The position numbers were made by a program, and so were the translations under genes. The notes below the pieces were generated by a model, which was not told the origin of the DNA, did no database searches, and was given only the letters and a program-made list of their open reading frames with translations. Shown one piece after another: positions 7,482 through 14,935 of a stretch of DNA of 31,552 nt (position 1 is the stretch's first letter; the number at the start of each line of letters is the position of its first letter). Source of the stretch: Verrucomicrobiota bacterium (GTDB taxonomy: Bacteria; Chlamydiota; Chlamydiia; Chlamydiales; JAEYWL01); contig JAEYWL010000077.1 in assembly GCA_023428915.1 (NCBI GenBank), positions 1 to 31,552 on the forward strand, written 5' to 3'.

Positions 7482-8105
7482 TTAGAGCAGGCTGTATAAT
7501 TTTTCAGCTTTTTCTCTCAGAGACTGTCGTTTAAGACTGCATACGCCATGGGAAATAGCTGCATCTACATCGCCATATAAGCTATTTAACAAATTAAATT
7601 GCTCAGTGGAACGCGGTGTGGCATCATCGCGGAAAGTGTGCAGCCAAGAGCTCTCAAATTCCATTTCCGACAAGCTGCCTGCAAGGTACTGCTGCAATAA
7701 ATTCTTGTAAGAAGAAACATCCGCTTTAGCAGACCCTGCCTTGGCCGAACCGCTTTTTGCTCCGTAATGCTGCACTAATGCCTGATTTACAGCTTCGACA
7801 GTAATGTCCCAGTTATCAATATCAAAGACAGGCTGCTTATTCTTCATGAGAATTAGCTGCGGCGACTGATGCACTACTTTTGTAAGCTCTGCAATATAAT
7901 TGGAAACCGGCCTGGAAGGGATAACGCGCACGAAAGCCACATGGATTTCCGGGTAAGCGCTAAGCGCTTGTTCCACATAGCCGAACCCTTGCATTGTCTT
8001 ATGGCAAGATCCAGCCTTAAAGAACGCTCCATTTGGATGCTGCTCTAAGAACTCATCCACTTCTGCAACATCTGTTAATTCATACATCCGATCGTGCAAA
8101 CTCAT
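7482..8105 (-). CDS. bacilliredoxin-like (YtxJ/BrxC family) domain fused to a colicin-D-immunity-like domain
   Basis: 207 residues in two parts. Residues 1-115 resemble the YtxJ/BrxC monothiol bacilliredoxin family, a thioredoxin-like fold with a single reactive cysteine. Here the site reads FKAGSCHKT with C34, followed by HVAFVRVIPSRPVSNYIAE and the SPQLILMKNKQPVFD strand. A low-complexity linker (AKSGSAKAGSAKADV, 116-130) leads to a helical domain (131-207). Its pattern (LLQQYLAGSLSEMEFESSWL, then LNSLYGDVDAA, then LREKAEKLYSLL) resembles the small helical proteins of the colicin D immunity superfamily. The second assignment is from pattern memory and is less certain. GAGG stands four bases before the ATG. 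The gene starts 15 bases after the gltT stop, so the two form an operon. A thiol redox role is inferred for the first domain; the role of the second is unknown. Confidence 0.7.
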   Translation of the reverse strand: MSLHDRMYELTDVAEVDEFLEQHPNGAFFKAGSCHKTMQGFGYVEQALSAYPEIHVAFVRVIPSRPVSNYIAELTKVVHQSPQLILMKNKQPVFDIDNWDITVEAVNQALVQHYGAKSGSAKAGSAKADVSSYKNLLQQYLAGSLSEMEFESSWLHTFRDDATPRSTEQFNLLNSLYGDVDAAISHGVCSLKRQSLREKAEKLYSLL

Positions 8106-8120
8106 GATACCTCAAAAAAA

Positions 8121-9392
8121 TTACGCTTTTTTTAACTCGAATTCGTCAATAGCCTCGCCTGACTCCAATTTCTCCTGCGGATTGAGCTCTTTATTGACAA
8201 TCGCTACCACTGAAGAATCGGACCAAACATTGATCGCGCTTTCCAGCATATCAATCAAGGCATAGAAGGGCAAAATAATCCCCATCATATGCAGCGGCAC
8301 ATTCATAGCGGCCAAGATCGCACTGGAGAGGAAAAAGCATCCCATGGGCACCCCGGCATTGCCGACAGCAGCAACCGTTGAGACTATAATCCACAACAAC
8401 ATCTCAGGACCTGAAATCACCAACCCATTGGACATGGAGACAAATAGGACGGTAATTAAAATAAATGCGGCGCAGCCATTCATATTGATAGTTGTGCAAA
8501 GCGGAAAGGTAAAGCTGGCGATTTTTTTAGAAACTTCGGCACGTTCTTCAGCGCACTTAATGGCCATTGGTACGGCAGCGCTGGATGACTTAGTAAAAAA
8601 AGCCACTGAAAGAGCCGGCAGCATCGCTTTAAACAACCCCACTGGAGAAACTTGTTTATACTTAAGCAAGGAAGGCAATACCACAATGGCTTGAATCAGG
8701 TTGGCTAAAAGTACGCAAAGCAAGTATAGGGCTAAACTTGTAATTTCAAGGCCATTAGCCAAATCGCGGAAAAATAGTGCCGTAAAGGCCCACACAGCAA
8801 TTGGCATTAACCGCACAAGAAACGTAGTTAATTTCATAATGGCGGCATAGAGGCTGGCAAAGAAATCGTGCAAAATTTTGCGATTCGCCGCTGGAAGCGC
8901 CAGAATTGATAAGCTCAATGCAATGGCTATGAACATCACTCCAATCACATTATTATCGACAAAAGGTTTTACAATGTTTGAAGGGATTACGTTAATCACG
9001 TGCTGTAAATAGCTAATTTTCATTTCCGGCGCCGCGCCATTTTCCATAGCAGGGCTCACCACAAGCTTTACCGGGTCAATGGCCACAAAAACAGCCAGTC
9101 CAACCGCAGCGGCAATCACTGTCGTCAGCAAGGTGTATTTAATCACCCTTTTACCTAAAAATTTAATTTCTTCAATGCTTTCCATGCCGGAGGCTGTTGA
9201 GAGGATTGAAAGAAAAATGATGGGCAAGCTGACGAGCTTCAATAAATTAATGAACACTTCTGAAGTGGCGGCAGCAGTTTCATTTAAAAATGGGATAGAA
9301 CAGTAGCCGGTGATAACTCCGCAAATCGCTGCAACAAGATAGAATACACTTGTCTTATCTATGGAGCCTTTTTTCTTTTCTACCTGGCACAC
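8121..9392 (-). CDS. gltT: Na+/H+-dicarboxylate (glutamate/aspartate) symporter, DAACS family
   Basis: This inner-membrane secondary transporter is expected to import acidic amino acids or C4-dicarboxylates. About eight transmembrane helices and two re-entrant loops are visible, with family landmarks FFTKSSSAAVPMAI (usually TTSSSATLP), FPLCTTINMNGCA (usually PLGATINMDGTA) and GNAGVPMGCFFLSS. The landmark residues depart from the bacterial consensus (extra lysine, N for D in NMNG), so substrate or coupling may differ from classical GltP. It resembles the divergent chlamydial GltT. The frame is open from a TTG at 9422, but a GTG at 9392 has AAGGAG seven bases upstream and is preferred, giving 423 residues. 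It is the first gene of a two-gene operon with the redox/immunity fusion. Confidence 0.88.
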   Translation of the reverse strand: MCQVEKKKGSIDKTSVFYLVAAICGVITGYCSIPFLNETAAATSEVFINLLKLVSLPIIFLSILSTASGMESIEEIKFLGKRVIKYTLLTTVIAAAVGLAVFVAIDPVKLVVSPAMENGAAPEMKISYLQHVINVIPSNIVKPFVDNNVIGVMFIAIALSLSILALPAANRKILHDFFASLYAAIMKLTTFLVRLMPIAVWAFTALFFRDLANGLEITSLALYLLCVLLANLIQAIVVLPSLLKYKQVSPVGLFKAMLPALSVAFFTKSSSAAVPMAIKCAEERAEVSKKIASFTFPLCTTINMNGCAAFILITVLFVSMSNGLVISGPEMLLWIIVSTVAAVGNAGVPMGCFFLSSAILAAMNVPLHMMGIILPFYALIDMLESAINVWSDSSVVAIVNKELNPQEKLESGEAIDEFELKKA

Positions 9393-9399
9393 GGTTGTT

Positions 9400-9405
9400 C
9401 TCCTT
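9400..9405 (-). promoter_or_regulatory. gltT: ribosome-binding site fixing a GTG start for gltT
   Basis: On the minus strand AAGGAG is followed by AACAACC and then GTG at 9392-9390. The alternative upstream TTG (9422) lies before this site and has no Shine-Dalgarno sequence of its own, so the GTG start is favoured. Confidence 0.7.
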
Positions 9406-9607
9406 AGTTTAGATTGCTGCAAAATAATAACATGATAACAAAAAAATCTTTCTTTTACAAGAACTAAGACCCTGATTTCTAAAGTCTGAATTAGGCGCGC
9501 TTAAATGGGCAATAGACAATAGGGACGCCAGAGACCATTTAGGGACTTATCCTTTCACTTGTCAAGTTCGGCAATGTTCAAGCGTGATTTAGGGGACAAC
9601 TTGGGTT

Positions 9608-10273
9608 TTAATTAAAAAGCAGCGAACCGATTCGCAGGATTGTCGCCCCTTCGGCTACGGCGAGCTCCCAATCATTGGACATTCCCATAGATAGATGGTG
9701 AAGGGAATGTAAAGAGTAGCGGCTTTGCCATGAATCGCGCAAGGCACGCAGCGAACGAAAACATTGCCGAATTTCTGCTTCAGAAGCGTCTAGAGGAGCC
9801 ATGGTCATTAGCCCTTCGATGGCAATTCCCGGTAATAGTGCTGTTTGATCGATACAGCTTTCCCACTCATGAACAGAATAGCCATGTTTGCTTAATTCAC
9901 CGGAAGTATTGACCTGCAATAATACTTTAGAAACAACTCCCCTTTCCGCTGAGATTTTACTAATTTTATTGGCTAACTCTGGAGAGTCTACTGAATGTAT
10001 TAAGGCAAACTGCCCTACAGCTTTGGCTACTTTATTTCTTTGCAAAGTGCCAATGAGATGCCAGTCGATGTCTTTAGGGGCTTGCGCCATTTTTGGCAAA
10101 GCTTCCGCCAGACGATTTTCTCCATATTGACGGCATCCTTCATAATAAGCCGATGCAGCAGCTTCCCAAGTGTGCCCCTTTGAAACAGCAACGAGCGTTA
10201 TTTCAGCCGGATTGCGGCCTGCCTGTTTGGCAGCAAACGCAATTTTTGCGAGCAGTTGGGGATAACCTACCAT
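9608..10273 (-). CDS. yggS: YggS/PLPBP family pyridoxal-phosphate homeostasis protein
   Basis: This conserved cytoplasmic PLP-binding protein has an alanine-racemase-like N-terminal barrel, no known catalysis and a role in PLP and amino-acid homeostasis. 221 residues, normal length. The PLP lysine is in VAVSK (K32), followed by QYGENRLAEALPKM, DIDWHLIGTLQRNK (the family's WHFIGxLQxNK) and the C-terminal phosphate-binding HLSMGMSNDWELAVAEGATILRIG. The start ATG overlaps the stop of the upstream 155-residue gene (ATGGTAG), so translation is probably coupled. It is the last gene of the nfeD-floA cluster. Confidence 0.94.
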   Translation of the reverse strand: MVGYPQLLAKIAFAAKQAGRNPAEITLVAVSKGHTWEAAASAYYEGCRQYGENRLAEALPKMAQAPKDIDWHLIGTLQRNKVAKAVGQFALIHSVDSPELANKISKISAERGVVSKVLLQVNTSGELSKHGYSVHEWESCIDQTALLPGIAIEGLMTMAPLDASEAEIRQCFRSLRALRDSWQSRYSLHSLHHLSMGMSNDWELAVAEGATILRIGSLLFN

Positions 10274-10734
10274 TTTTCCAGGCTCTTGGGCGGGCCAAAA
10301 ATAACGCTATATACCACCATACGGCGTGCAGAAGGCAGCTGCTGCAGCATCCGTTCCGCATTAGAGACTTTGGCGCGCTTTTCCACAGTATAACTGTCCG
10401 GCTCAACTGGCAGTCCTTTAAGATGAGTTTTTTCTAAATTGGAAGAAAACCCTTCTCCGGGAATTCTATGGGAAGGCTTAGGCTTTTTTGCAATGGGTAC
10501 GGGTATTTTTGGAACTGGAGGCAGTTTAACCGGCCCCTCCTCTTCTTCCCCGTACCAATCGTTTTCAACAGACTTAAGAAATTCTTTAAGCTCTTTATCA
10601 CGGGCCGCCTTTTTTTCTGCATAAGTTTTAGGATTGCGCAATTTACTCCATCTTTCCCAAAGCCACTTGATGGCATACAATGTCAAAACGACAAGGGTAA
10701 AGATAAGACCAAATAAATCGTTGTCCTGCATCAT
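10267..10734 (-). CDS. hypothetical membrane-anchored protein between floA and yggS
   Basis: 155 residues, family not recognised. An N-terminal transmembrane helix (about 6-24, LFGLIFTLVVLTLYAIKWLW) is followed by a basic and acidic helix with KKAARDKELKEFLKSVENDW (one Lys/Glu-rich stretch), then a Pro/Lys-rich linker (about 68-90, PPVPKIPVPIAKKPKPS). The C-terminal block (about 115-155) reads NAERMLQQLPSARRMVVYSV and ends IFGPPKSLEKW. The single helix plus long cytoplasmic tail suggests a membrane-tethered adaptor. Its place between FloA and YggS, with an 11-base gap on one side and a 7-base overlap on the other, ties it to the flotillin operon. AAGG precedes two tandem ATG codons; the first is used here. 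Confidence 0.75.
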   Translation of the reverse strand: MMQDNDLFGLIFTLVVLTLYAIKWLWERWSKLRNPKTYAEKKAARDKELKEFLKSVENDWYGEEEEGPVKLPPVPKIPVPIAKKPKPSHRIPGEGFSSNLEKTHLKGLPVEPDSYTVEKRAKVSNAERMLQQLPSARRMVVYSVIFGPPKSLEKW

Positions 10735-10745
10735 TTAAGCCTTAA

Positions 10746-11762
10746 TTAGCGGTTTTTTTGCCCTTCGGAGCTTTCGTCGCCAAGTGAATTGCGCATTTTG
10801 GTGTCGGCGCGAATATTTTCATAGCGCATGTAGTCCATAATGCCGAGCTGTCCCTTTTTAAAGGCATCTGCCATAGCTTGCGGAATAGCCGCCTGCGCTT
10901 CAATAAGTTTCGCTTCCATGTCTTTAATTTTGGCGGTATTCTCTTGCTCCATCGCCACAGCCATCGCACGTCTCTTCTCAGCTTCAGCCTGGGCAATGCG
11001 TTTATCGGATTCAGCCTTATCGGCACGCAGCTTAGCGCCAATGTTTTCCCCTAAGTTCATCTCTACAATATCGATCGAGAGGATGAAGAAGGCTGTGGAT
11101 GAGTCGAGCCCTTTTTCCAAAACAAGCTTGGAAATTTTTTGGGGAGCTTCCAGAACTTGGGAATAGGTTTCAGAACCGCCAATTGCGCTGACAATTCCCT
11201 CCCCTACGCGGGCAATAATAGTTTCTTCTGTGGCGCCGCCGACAAGCTGGGCAATGTTGGTTCTAACAGTAACGCGTGCACGCACATTGATCTGGATGCC
11301 ATCTTTTGCCACGCCTGTCATGTACCCGCCATGTCCAGGGCAATCAATTACCTTGGGATCTACTGAAGTGCGCACCGCTGCTTTAATGTCGCGTCCGGCT
11401 AAGTCAATGGCTGTCGCCCGGCGCCAATCCAGGGCAATATTAGCTTTATCCGCCGCAATCATCGCCTCTACAACATTGGGGACATTACCGCCAGCCAAGT
11501 AATGCGTCTCCAAGTCGGAAACTGCAATATCTTTCAACCCCGCCTTGAAAAGGGTGATGCGCGCATTTACGATAACGCGCGGCGGAATTTTACGCAGGCT
11601 CATCCCGATAATATTAAACAAGGATATAGGCGTACCCGAAACAAAAGCCTGAAACCAAAGGCTTATGTATTTTGCAAGAATGCTTAGCAAAATAATCAGA
11701 ACTATTGCCAGGAAGATAATCAAGACATTCATATCAATAATAAAATTGGCTAAATTAATCAT
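10746..11762 (-). CDS. floA: flotillin-like protein FloA (UPF0365)
   Basis: FloA is a bacterial flotillin/SPFH-type protein that scaffolds functional membrane microdomains. 338 residues, close to the usual 330. A hydrophobic hairpin near the N-terminus (about 12-40) is followed by the family block SLFNIIGMSLRKIPP, then LETHYLAGGNVPNVVEAMIA, IDLAGRDIKAAVRTSVDP and the region TGVAKDGIQINVRARVTVR. The C-terminal third is a charged coiled coil (KAESDKRIAQAEAEKRRAMA). Its ATG overlaps the stop of the upstream short nfeD gene in an ATGA-type arrangement. NfeD proteins are the known genetic and physical partners of flotillins. Confidence 0.95.
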   Translation of the reverse strand: MINLANFIIDMNVLIIFLAIVLIILLSILAKYISLWFQAFVSGTPISLFNIIGMSLRKIPPRVIVNARITLFKAGLKDIAVSDLETHYLAGGNVPNVVEAMIAADKANIALDWRRATAIDLAGRDIKAAVRTSVDPKVIDCPGHGGYMTGVAKDGIQINVRARVTVRTNIAQLVGGATEETIIARVGEGIVSAIGGSETYSQVLEAPQKISKLVLEKGLDSSTAFFILSIDIVEMNLGENIGAKLRADKAESDKRIAQAEAEKRRAMAVAMEQENTAKIKDMEAKLIEAQAAIPQAMADAFKKGQLGIMDYMRYENIRADTKMRNSLGDESSEGQKNR

Positions 11763-12232
11763 AGCCGCTCCTCATTCGCTGGTTTAACTAATAAACTTTC
11801 TTCTTGCCCTGAAATTACTTCAACACGCTCTCCCTTAGAGATATAACCCGCTACAGAAATGGCCTGGTGTTTTTGTCCCTCTACAAGAATATGCCCGCCC
11901 GGCTTTAAATCTGAAATGACAACACCCTGCTTGCCGATTGCCGAAGCATCATACGCAGAAGCTTTAAATCCCTGCTGGTCCTTATTCAAAAACAAAGTGT
12001 CTTTTTTTGCCGTTCTAGGAATATACCATAAGGCAAACTTTATCACTACTGCAAGGCCGGCTGCCATGAAAAACAAGTAAAGCAGAAGCTCCATGCCAGT
12101 ACCTTGCATGCCCGCTATAACTGCACCAGCCAATAGCAATATGCCTCCCATAATGCCCATAACGGCACCTGGAATAAAAAATTCCAAAAGAATCAATACA
12201 AGTCCAATAGCAAGTAATAAAAAGGGACTCAT
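11759..12232 (-). CDS. nfeD: short NfeD-family membrane protein
   Basis: 157 residues. Two to three transmembrane helices fill the first 70 residues (LLAIGLVLILLEFFIPGAVM with the typical E-x-F-x-P-G turn, then GIMGGILLLAGAVIAGM and YLFFMAAGLAVVIKFALW). A soluble C-terminal OB-fold domain (about 95-150) reads IGKQGVVISDLKPGGHILVE and ends with ERVEVISGQEESLLVKP. This is the NfeD short form without a protease domain, which pairs with flotillins. It is the first gene of the cluster nfeD-floA-unknown-yggS and overlaps floA by four bases. A long NfeD with a protease domain lies 1.1 kb away at 13311-14909. Confidence 0.9.
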   Translation of the reverse strand: MSPFLLLAIGLVLILLEFFIPGAVMGIMGGILLLAGAVIAGMQGTGMELLLYLFFMAAGLAVVIKFALWYIPRTAKKDTLFLNKDQQGFKASAYDASAIGKQGVVISDLKPGGHILVEGQKHQAISVAGYISKGERVEVISGQEESLLVKPANEERL

Positions 12233-12311
12233 GAATACTTCTACCTAAAAAATATATAATTAATTTTAGTAAAATTCTATACTAATTAGAAGTTTTAAAC
12301 TAGGAGAAACA

Positions 12312-13265
12312 ATGCTTAGACTCTTTAAATTAACCTTTTGGCTATTGGGAGTATCCCTTTGCCTATCTCTTTCTGCTTATGAAGATTATGAAGTTAAACA
12401 CAAAAAACTCTCCAAAAACAGGACTGGCAAACAGTATGAGGTAGCAATTGCCGCAATTTTTTGGAACCCGGAAGTGCCTTATCTAAAAGAATGGATCGAA
12501 TACCACAAACTTATCGGGGTTGAACATTTTTATTTATATAATAACATCTGGTGGAGTGATGATTCTGGTCCAGTTCTTCAGCCTTATATTCAGCAAGGTT
12601 TAGTAACAGTCATTCCTTGGAAATGCAAACCCGACCATTTAGGTGTTTGGGATCCAGGACAAAGGGCCGCCTATAATGATGCTCTTTCTAGGGCAAGAAA
12701 CCAGGCAAAGTGGCTTGCTATCATTGATATTGATGAATTTATCGTCCCTACTTCAACAAATAATCTCAGAGTCTTTCTTCAAGACTTTAGCCAATATCCC
12801 GCAGTTCTCATTAACTGGCAATGTTTTGGGACTTCAAACTTTGAATATATCCCTTCAAACAAACTCATGACAGAATGCCTGACTTACAAATTTCCTAAAG
12901 GACATGGCATGCACTGCGGTGTAAAATCAATTGTGCAACCAAAATATATCATAGATATGTTGGTGCATTTTCCTAACACAATCGATGTGGAAGCTTGCAA
13001 GGCTGACGGACTAGAATTATTTGCAGTAAATGAACATGCATACCGTATGGAAGGGGGCAGTACGGATAAGATCCAGTTAAACCATTACTGGTATCGCACT
13101 GAAAACTATTGGCATCAAGTAAAACTGCCATTAAGGAATAAATGGTATCCGGGTACAAACAATGCCGAATATTTCGGAAATATGCGCTTTGAAGCTACCG
13201 TTGAAGATTTAGCAATATCTCCCTATCTTCCAGCTCTAAGAGCAGCTATGGGACTACAACCGTAG
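12312..13265 (+). CDS. exported GT92/DUF23-like glycosyltransferase
   Basis: 317 residues. An N-terminal hydrophobic segment with the features of a Sec signal (1-22, ending LSLSAYED) is followed by a nucleotide-sugar-transferase-like domain of the GT92 type. Landmarks are AAIFWNPEVPYLKEWIEYHK (47-66), the fold element IGVEHFYLYNN, RNQAKWLAIIDIDEFIVP with a DxD-type metal motif (D139, D141), NWQCFGTS and the late HYWYRTENYW. The protein would act outside the cytoplasm, unusual for an enzyme needing nucleotide sugar, which makes a secreted role toward the host thinkable; that is inference. AGGAG lies six bases before the ATG. The gene is monocistronic, opposite in direction to its neighbours, and inserted between the two NfeD genes. 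Confidence 0.8.
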   Translation: MLRLFKLTFWLLGVSLCLSLSAYEDYEVKHKKLSKNRTGKQYEVAIAAIFWNPEVPYLKEWIEYHKLIGVEHFYLYNNIWWSDDSGPVLQPYIQQGLVTVIPWKCKPDHLGVWDPGQRAAYNDALSRARNQAKWLAIIDIDEFIVPTSTNNLRVFLQDFSQYPAVLINWQCFGTSNFEYIPSNKLMTECLTYKFPKGHGMHCGVKSIVQPKYIIDMLVHFPNTIDVEACKADGLELFAVNEHAYRMEGGSTDKIQLNHYWYRTENYWHQVKLPLRNKWYPGTNNAEYFGNMRFEATVEDLAISPYLPALRAAMGLQP

Positions 13266-13285
13266 ACCCTGATTGCTCAAAATGT

Positions 13286-13315
13286 AATAGATGGCAAATG
13301 CTTTTGTCATCTATT
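13286..13315 (+). terminator. terminator of the glycosyltransferase gene
   Basis: AATAGATG pairs with CATCTATT, and the stem extends through a G-T pair into CAAA/TTTG around a small loop. It is followed on the plus strand by TTCCTTTCTTTT. It starts 21 bases after the stop at 13265 and overlaps the last codons of the convergent gene. Confidence 0.7.
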
Positions 13316-14909
13316 TCCTTTCTTTTACCAGTAACGCACTTCCCTCCAAGCGGACCACTTCGACAGGAATGCCTGCCTCAAGATAAGCTCCGGAAGTAAA
13401 GGCGTCATAAACCTTGCCGTCAATGAGGACTTTTCCTGAGGGGCGTAATACAGAAAGGGCATGTCCTTGGCTGCCCGGTTGAGGCATATTGGCGGGGTTT
13501 TCTCCGGCGTAAAAACCTTTTGCAGAATCCTGCTCATTCCCTTTTAAGATAAATCGATCAAATGGGGTGCGCCTGGGAAGCACAAAGCGGGCCAGCAAGT
13601 ACATGCAAATAACTGAAAGGATGAAGGCAATGCATAGAGCAATAAAGCGTTGCAAGACAAACTCTCCGGCAGCATTCATGGTTTGAGTGGAAAAATCGTA
13701 ATCGACTGCACTAAGGCCGGGAAGCAATAGAGCCAGCAGCCCGGCCGCCATAAAAAGCACTCCAATAGCTCCCAACAAACCGAAAGTAGGCAGCACAAAA
13801 AGATCAATGGCTATGATTCCGGCTCCTACAAGCAGCAAGATCAGTTCTAGCCAATTGTACGCTTCTTGAGCAAAGCTGGAGAGCAAAATGAGAATTAAAC
13901 AAGTCACTCCAATGGTGCCCGCTATGCCGAATCCCCCGGCGTTAATTTCTACATAAAATCCCAGCAGCAGGCCCATAAATAGTAGAGAAGAAATCAAATT
14001 ATTGGAAAGCAAGGCAAAAAAACGCGTTTTCCAGTCAGGTAAATAGGCGTCGATCTCCGCATTCGGGATTTTGGCAAACCAGGGATTCGTAAAGAGCAGC
14101 ATTTGGTCAGCAGGCCACTTGCCCTGCTCTAATTGTGCAGCAGTGATAGGTTTAAGCTTAGCTGGAGGTAAAGATATGTCCGCTACTTTATACTTCATTA
14201 GCTCTTCTGCATTTAGTGTAAGCAACTTGCCCTTGGCCTTTAAAAGCGTATCTTTATGCCCGCCGCTGCTGATTATTTGCGTTTCGCTATCTAAGGCGGT
14301 GATTTCTCCATCCCTGATCACTAAGATGAGATCTTTATCTACCATTCCTTTCGCAATTAAGGGGTTTCGCCCATAAAAGCTTGCCAGATTGGCAAAAAAC
14401 GAACGCACTGCTGAGTTCACTTTTTCAGAAGCTTCATGGCTTTCTTTACCATCTGTCTCCAATGGCTCCGCCGCGCCCATACTGGCATCGGTAGTGATGG
14501 CAATAAAGCGGCAGGAATAGGCTAGCATGGCCCCCGCTGAAATAGCCCAATTATCGATAAAAGCGACCACGGGAATGCCATATTGGATATCGAACTCTTT
14601 AAGGGCGTTAGAAATGTTTTGGGCAGGGTACAGCTCTCCGCCGGGTGTATTTAACTTAAGGATGACAAATAACGGCGGATGCTGTTTATAATAGTCTAAA
14701 GCCGCTTTTACATACATCCAGGTACTTTGATTTATGCCGGCATCCTTATCATCAATGGCAATATAGCCTATGCGGTTCCCGTCAATCTTAGGATGGATAT
14801 TTTCAGCCAATACCTCTTCCGTAGAGCGCGGCTCTGAAAATAGCGGGGTAAAAACAATAACCCCTAGCACGAATAGAAAAATACGGCTATAATTAAACGC
14901 TTTTTGCAA
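13311..14909 (-). CDS. long NfeD: membrane-bound ClpP-class serine protease with NfeD domain
   Basis: 532 residues. A signal peptide (about 1-25) precedes a ClpP/crotonase-type protease domain (about 45-260) with LKLNTPGGELYPAQ (85-98), the nucleophile in DNWAISAGAMLAY (S124) and MGAAEPL; K163 in the SEKVNS region is a candidate general base of the Ser-Lys dyad. Four to five transmembrane helices occupy about 295-430, and an OB-fold NfeD domain forms the last ~70 residues (SGKVLIDGKVYDAFTSGAYL). Family members cleave membrane-associated proteins and work with stomatin/flotillin proteins, here probably FloA nearby. The start codon is TTG, supported by AGGGA five to six bases upstream; no ATG exists before the signal peptide. 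Divergent from the kinase-like gene at 14936. Confidence 0.92.
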   Translation of the reverse strand: MQKAFNYSRIFLFVLGVIVFTPLFSEPRSTEEVLAENIHPKIDGNRIGYIAIDDKDAGINQSTWMYVKAALDYYKQHPPLFVILKLNTPGGELYPAQNISNALKEFDIQYGIPVVAFIDNWAISAGAMLAYSCRFIAITTDASMGAAEPLETDGKESHEASEKVNSAVRSFFANLASFYGRNPLIAKGMVDKDLILVIRDGEITALDSETQIISSGGHKDTLLKAKGKLLTLNAEELMKYKVADISLPPAKLKPITAAQLEQGKWPADQMLLFTNPWFAKIPNAEIDAYLPDWKTRFFALLSNNLISSLLFMGLLLGFYVEINAGGFGIAGTIGVTCLILILLSSFAQEAYNWLELILLLVGAGIIAIDLFVLPTFGLLGAIGVLFMAAGLLALLLPGLSAVDYDFSTQTMNAAGEFVLQRFIALCIAFILSVICMYLLARFVLPRRTPFDRFILKGNEQDSAKGFYAGENPANMPQPGSQGHALSVLRPSGKVLIDGKVYDAFTSGAYLEAGIPVEVVRLEGSALLVKERK

Positions 14910-14935
14910 TTTTATCCCTAAATTATGAGTGTTTT

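Noticed and set aside
9423..9607. AGGGAC-containing sequence before yggS's end, reminiscent of repeat remnants
   Set aside because: Only short scattered matches (AGGGACGCC, TTTAGGGAC, TTTAGGGGAC); no inverted ends or second copy in the window.
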